Positions 62,738-64,000 of a stretch of 64,000 nt of DNA are shown here, piece by piece. The stretch lies in the NCBI RefSeq assembly GCF_000473265.1, contig NZ_KI421511.1, positions 4,859,219 to 4,923,218 on the forward strand. The letters are read 5' to 3'. Every line of letters begins with the position of its first letter. Position 1 is the first letter of the stretch. The position numbers and the translations under genes are program-made. The notes under the pieces were generated by a model. It saw only the letters and a list, made by a program, of their open reading frames with translations, was not told where the DNA came from and did no database searches. This DNA comes from Amycolatopsis thermoflava N1165 (GTDB taxonomy: Bacteria > Actinomycetota > Actinomycetes > Mycobacteriales > Pseudonocardiaceae).

Positions 62738-62845
62738 CCGGATGTGGCCCAGTCCTCTTGTGCTCGCTGACACAATTCCTCGCGCGCCGTCGCGGGTTGT
62801 GGTGATCTGGATTCAGATTCCGATTCAGCGCTGAACGGGGGGAAC

Positions 62846-63484
62846 GTGGGCGAGTCCAGCGTCTTTCTGACCCGCATCCTCGACGTGCTGTTAGATGGCG
62901 GCGACCAGATCGCTTTCGCCCATCGTGGCCGGTCGATGACGTATCGGGAGACCTTTGACACATTACGGCGGCTGCATGCGACTTTGAAATCCGAGGGGAT
63001 CGTCCCCGGGCAGCTGGTCGCAATTACCGGCGGAAACGCGCCGGAAACAATTCTCCTGCAGTTCGCCTCCCAGTTGCTCGGGGCTCGCGTGGTGCACATC
63101 GACGAGGGTCGTTCCGATTTGCTGGAGCTGCTCGAGGTCGACCACGTGCTGACCACTGACCCGGCAGGCCCGCTGGTGACGTCCCGCGACGCGCGAGCCA
63201 CGCGGCGGGACGAGGAGACCCCGCTGCCGCGCTCGATCGAGACGATGTTCTCCGGCGACGGCACGAACCTGGTCTGCTACCGGGACGTGTACGAGGAGAT
63301 GGCCCGCACGACGAAGCCGAACGCCGACGGACCGCAGCGGGTGCTGTTGATAGCGCCCCTGTCGCACCCGATCGGCAACCGGCTGACGTGCAAAGCCCTG
63401 CTCGCCGGCGACACGGTGGTCCTGCACGAGCGCGCGACGGGAACCGGAAGCTTCGCAGCAGCCAACCTCGCCGGCGAAGCCTGA
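62846..63484 (+). CDS. AMP-binding-enzyme N-terminal-only protein
   Basis: A 212-residue protein that matches only the N-terminal subdomain of adenylate-forming enzymes: IAFAHRGRSMTYRETFDTLRRLHATLKSEGIVPGQLVAITGGNAPETILLQFA. The P-loop and the C-terminal domain are missing. The first ~200 bases are less GC-rich and use codons such as TTA and GAA more often than neighbouring genes, a possible sign of transfer. The gene resembles the TIGR03089 protein at 11966 in organisation only. Whether it is a partial gene or a stand-alone binding protein is unclear. Confidence 0.65.
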   Translation: MGESSVFLTRILDVLLDGGDQIAFAHRGRSMTYRETFDTLRRLHATLKSEGIVPGQLVAITGGNAPETILLQFASQLLGARVVHIDEGRSDLLELLEVDHVLTTDPAGPLVTSRDARATRRDEETPLPRSIETMFSGDGTNLVCYRDVYEEMARTTKPNADGPQRVLLIAPLSHPIGNRLTCKALLAGDTVVLHERATGTGSFAAANLAGEA

Positions 63485-63515
63485 CAGACCTCTCGTTCGC
63501 GCCCGCTCGATCCGC

Positions 63516-63880
63516 GACGCGGGTTACGGCCGCGCAGGCACAGCGCGCCCCGCACGCCTGCCGCACGCGGCGGGCAAGCCCCGCTCACGGCAGGCCGCGG
63601 CCCGCACGAGCTGCGACGCGGCAGGCCCCCACCCCGCGACGCAGGTTACCGCCGTGCAGCCACAGCGCGCCCCACACGCCTGTCGCACGCGGCGGGCAAG
63701 CCCCGCTCGCGGCAGGCCGCGGCCCGCTCGTCCTGCGACGCGGCAGACCCCCACCCCGCGACGCAGGTCACCGCCGCGCAGGCACAGCGCGCCCCACACG
63801 CCTGTCGCACGCGGCGGGCAAGCCCGCTCGCAGCAGGCCGCGGCCCGCTCAGGCTGCGCCGCGGCAGGCACCCACCCCGC
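63516..63880. repeat. Three tandem copies of a 122-bp repeat
   Basis: After the last gene, a unit of 122 bases is repeated three times, starting at 63516, 63638 and 63760; a fourth start at 63881 is truncated and the last interval is one base shorter. Each unit begins CGACGCnGGTTACnGCCG-like and includes CACGCGGCGGGCAAGCCC. The period is not a multiple of three, so it is not a coding repeat. The rest of the region (63485-64000) holds no supported gene. Confidence 0.9.
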
Positions 63881-64000
63881 GACAGGCCGCGGCCACGGCC
63901 CCGGGCCTCGGCACGCTCGCGCCCCGCCGCCCCGCGACTTCGCAGTGCACGCCCGCACGCCTTCCAGAAAGCGGCGGGCAAGCCCCGGCAACGATCAGGC

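Noticed and set aside
63516..63880. CRISPR array
   Set aside because: The repeat is far too long (122 bases) with no variable spacers and no cas gene.
63524..63991. Minus-strand frames across the 122-bp repeats
   Set aside because: The period breaks the frame between copies, so a repeat protein is not supported.
1..64000. tRNA, rRNA, riboswitch or replication origin
   Set aside because: No cloverleaf, rRNA stretch or DnaA-box cluster was found by reading the gaps; a covariance-model scan was not possible.

Overview
The window is very GC-rich, uses many GTG and TTG starts, and is densely packed, which fits an actinomycete. The gene order points to the Pseudonocardiaceae, most likely an Amycolatopsis relative (inference, not searched). 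The backbone matches the conserved mycobacterial block Rv3265c-Rv3285: glycosyltransferases, rfbD, LCP protein, TIGR03089 protein, FadE25-like acyl-CoA dehydrogenase, purE, purK, GtrA protein, PH-domain protein, birA, accD5, accE5, maf and accA3 occur in the same relative order.

Layout. 1-5212: glycosyltransferases, including a GT2-GT4 fusion. 5243-5394: a long interrupted palindrome. 5514-6885: an SDR gene and a divergent TetR gene with an operator between them. 6892-8771: rfbD and rfbB (dTDP-rhamnose). 8879-11453: two LytR-CpsA-Psr (LCP) ligases. 11454-11965: no convincing gene. 11966-18078: TIGR03089 protein, DoxX protein, acyl-CoA dehydrogenase, acyl-CoA ligase, Tat-exported F420 enzyme and cutinase. 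18075-22218: purE, purK and two GT87 mannosyltransferase-like genes. 22261-25997: degenerate GGDEF protein, a large sigma factor fused to an anti-sigma zinc finger and an extracytoplasmic region, and GtrA. 26320-29131: two-component system and hisN. 29116-32554: DinB protein and a type VII-secretion-style toxin cassette (YbaB-like, WXG100-like, CpnT/TNT-like toxin, small putative immunity gene). 32640-35837: GNAT, PH-domain protein, birA, NlpC/P60. 35889-48342: accessory region of regulators and enzymes (AfsR-type regulator, hydrolases, MFS/HxlR pair, LLM enzyme, peroxiredoxin-like protein, TetR, PPOX, ArsR/SRPBCC). 48353-51282: a Tat-signal protein of unknown function, then accD5-accE5. 51332-55968: MFS/GntR pair, two decayed gene remnants, PadR/MFS pair. 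55985-61575: maf, dicarboxylate symporter, IS5-family element, hypothetical gene, accA3. 61585-63484: two DUF1707 proteins, a GNAT-like fragment and an AMP-binding N-terminal fragment. 63516-63880: 122-bp tandem repeats.

How the genes work together. AccA3, AccD5 and AccE5 form an acyl-CoA carboxylase whose biotin is attached by BirA, and the neighbouring acyl-CoA dehydrogenase and ligase fit lipid metabolism. The rhamnose genes, glycosyltransferases, GtrA, GT87 enzymes and LCP ligases fit assembly and anchoring of cell-wall polysaccharide.

The most notable features are: (a) the CpnT-like toxin cassette, whose toxin gene carries a one-base frameshift at a G5 run; (b) the membrane-fused sigma factor; (c) an IS5-family element inserted exactly in a CTAG shared by the stop codons of two convergent genes, with the target also supplying the transposase stop codon; and (d) several intergenic repeats of unknown role. 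No tRNA, rRNA, CRISPR array or replication origin was seen.
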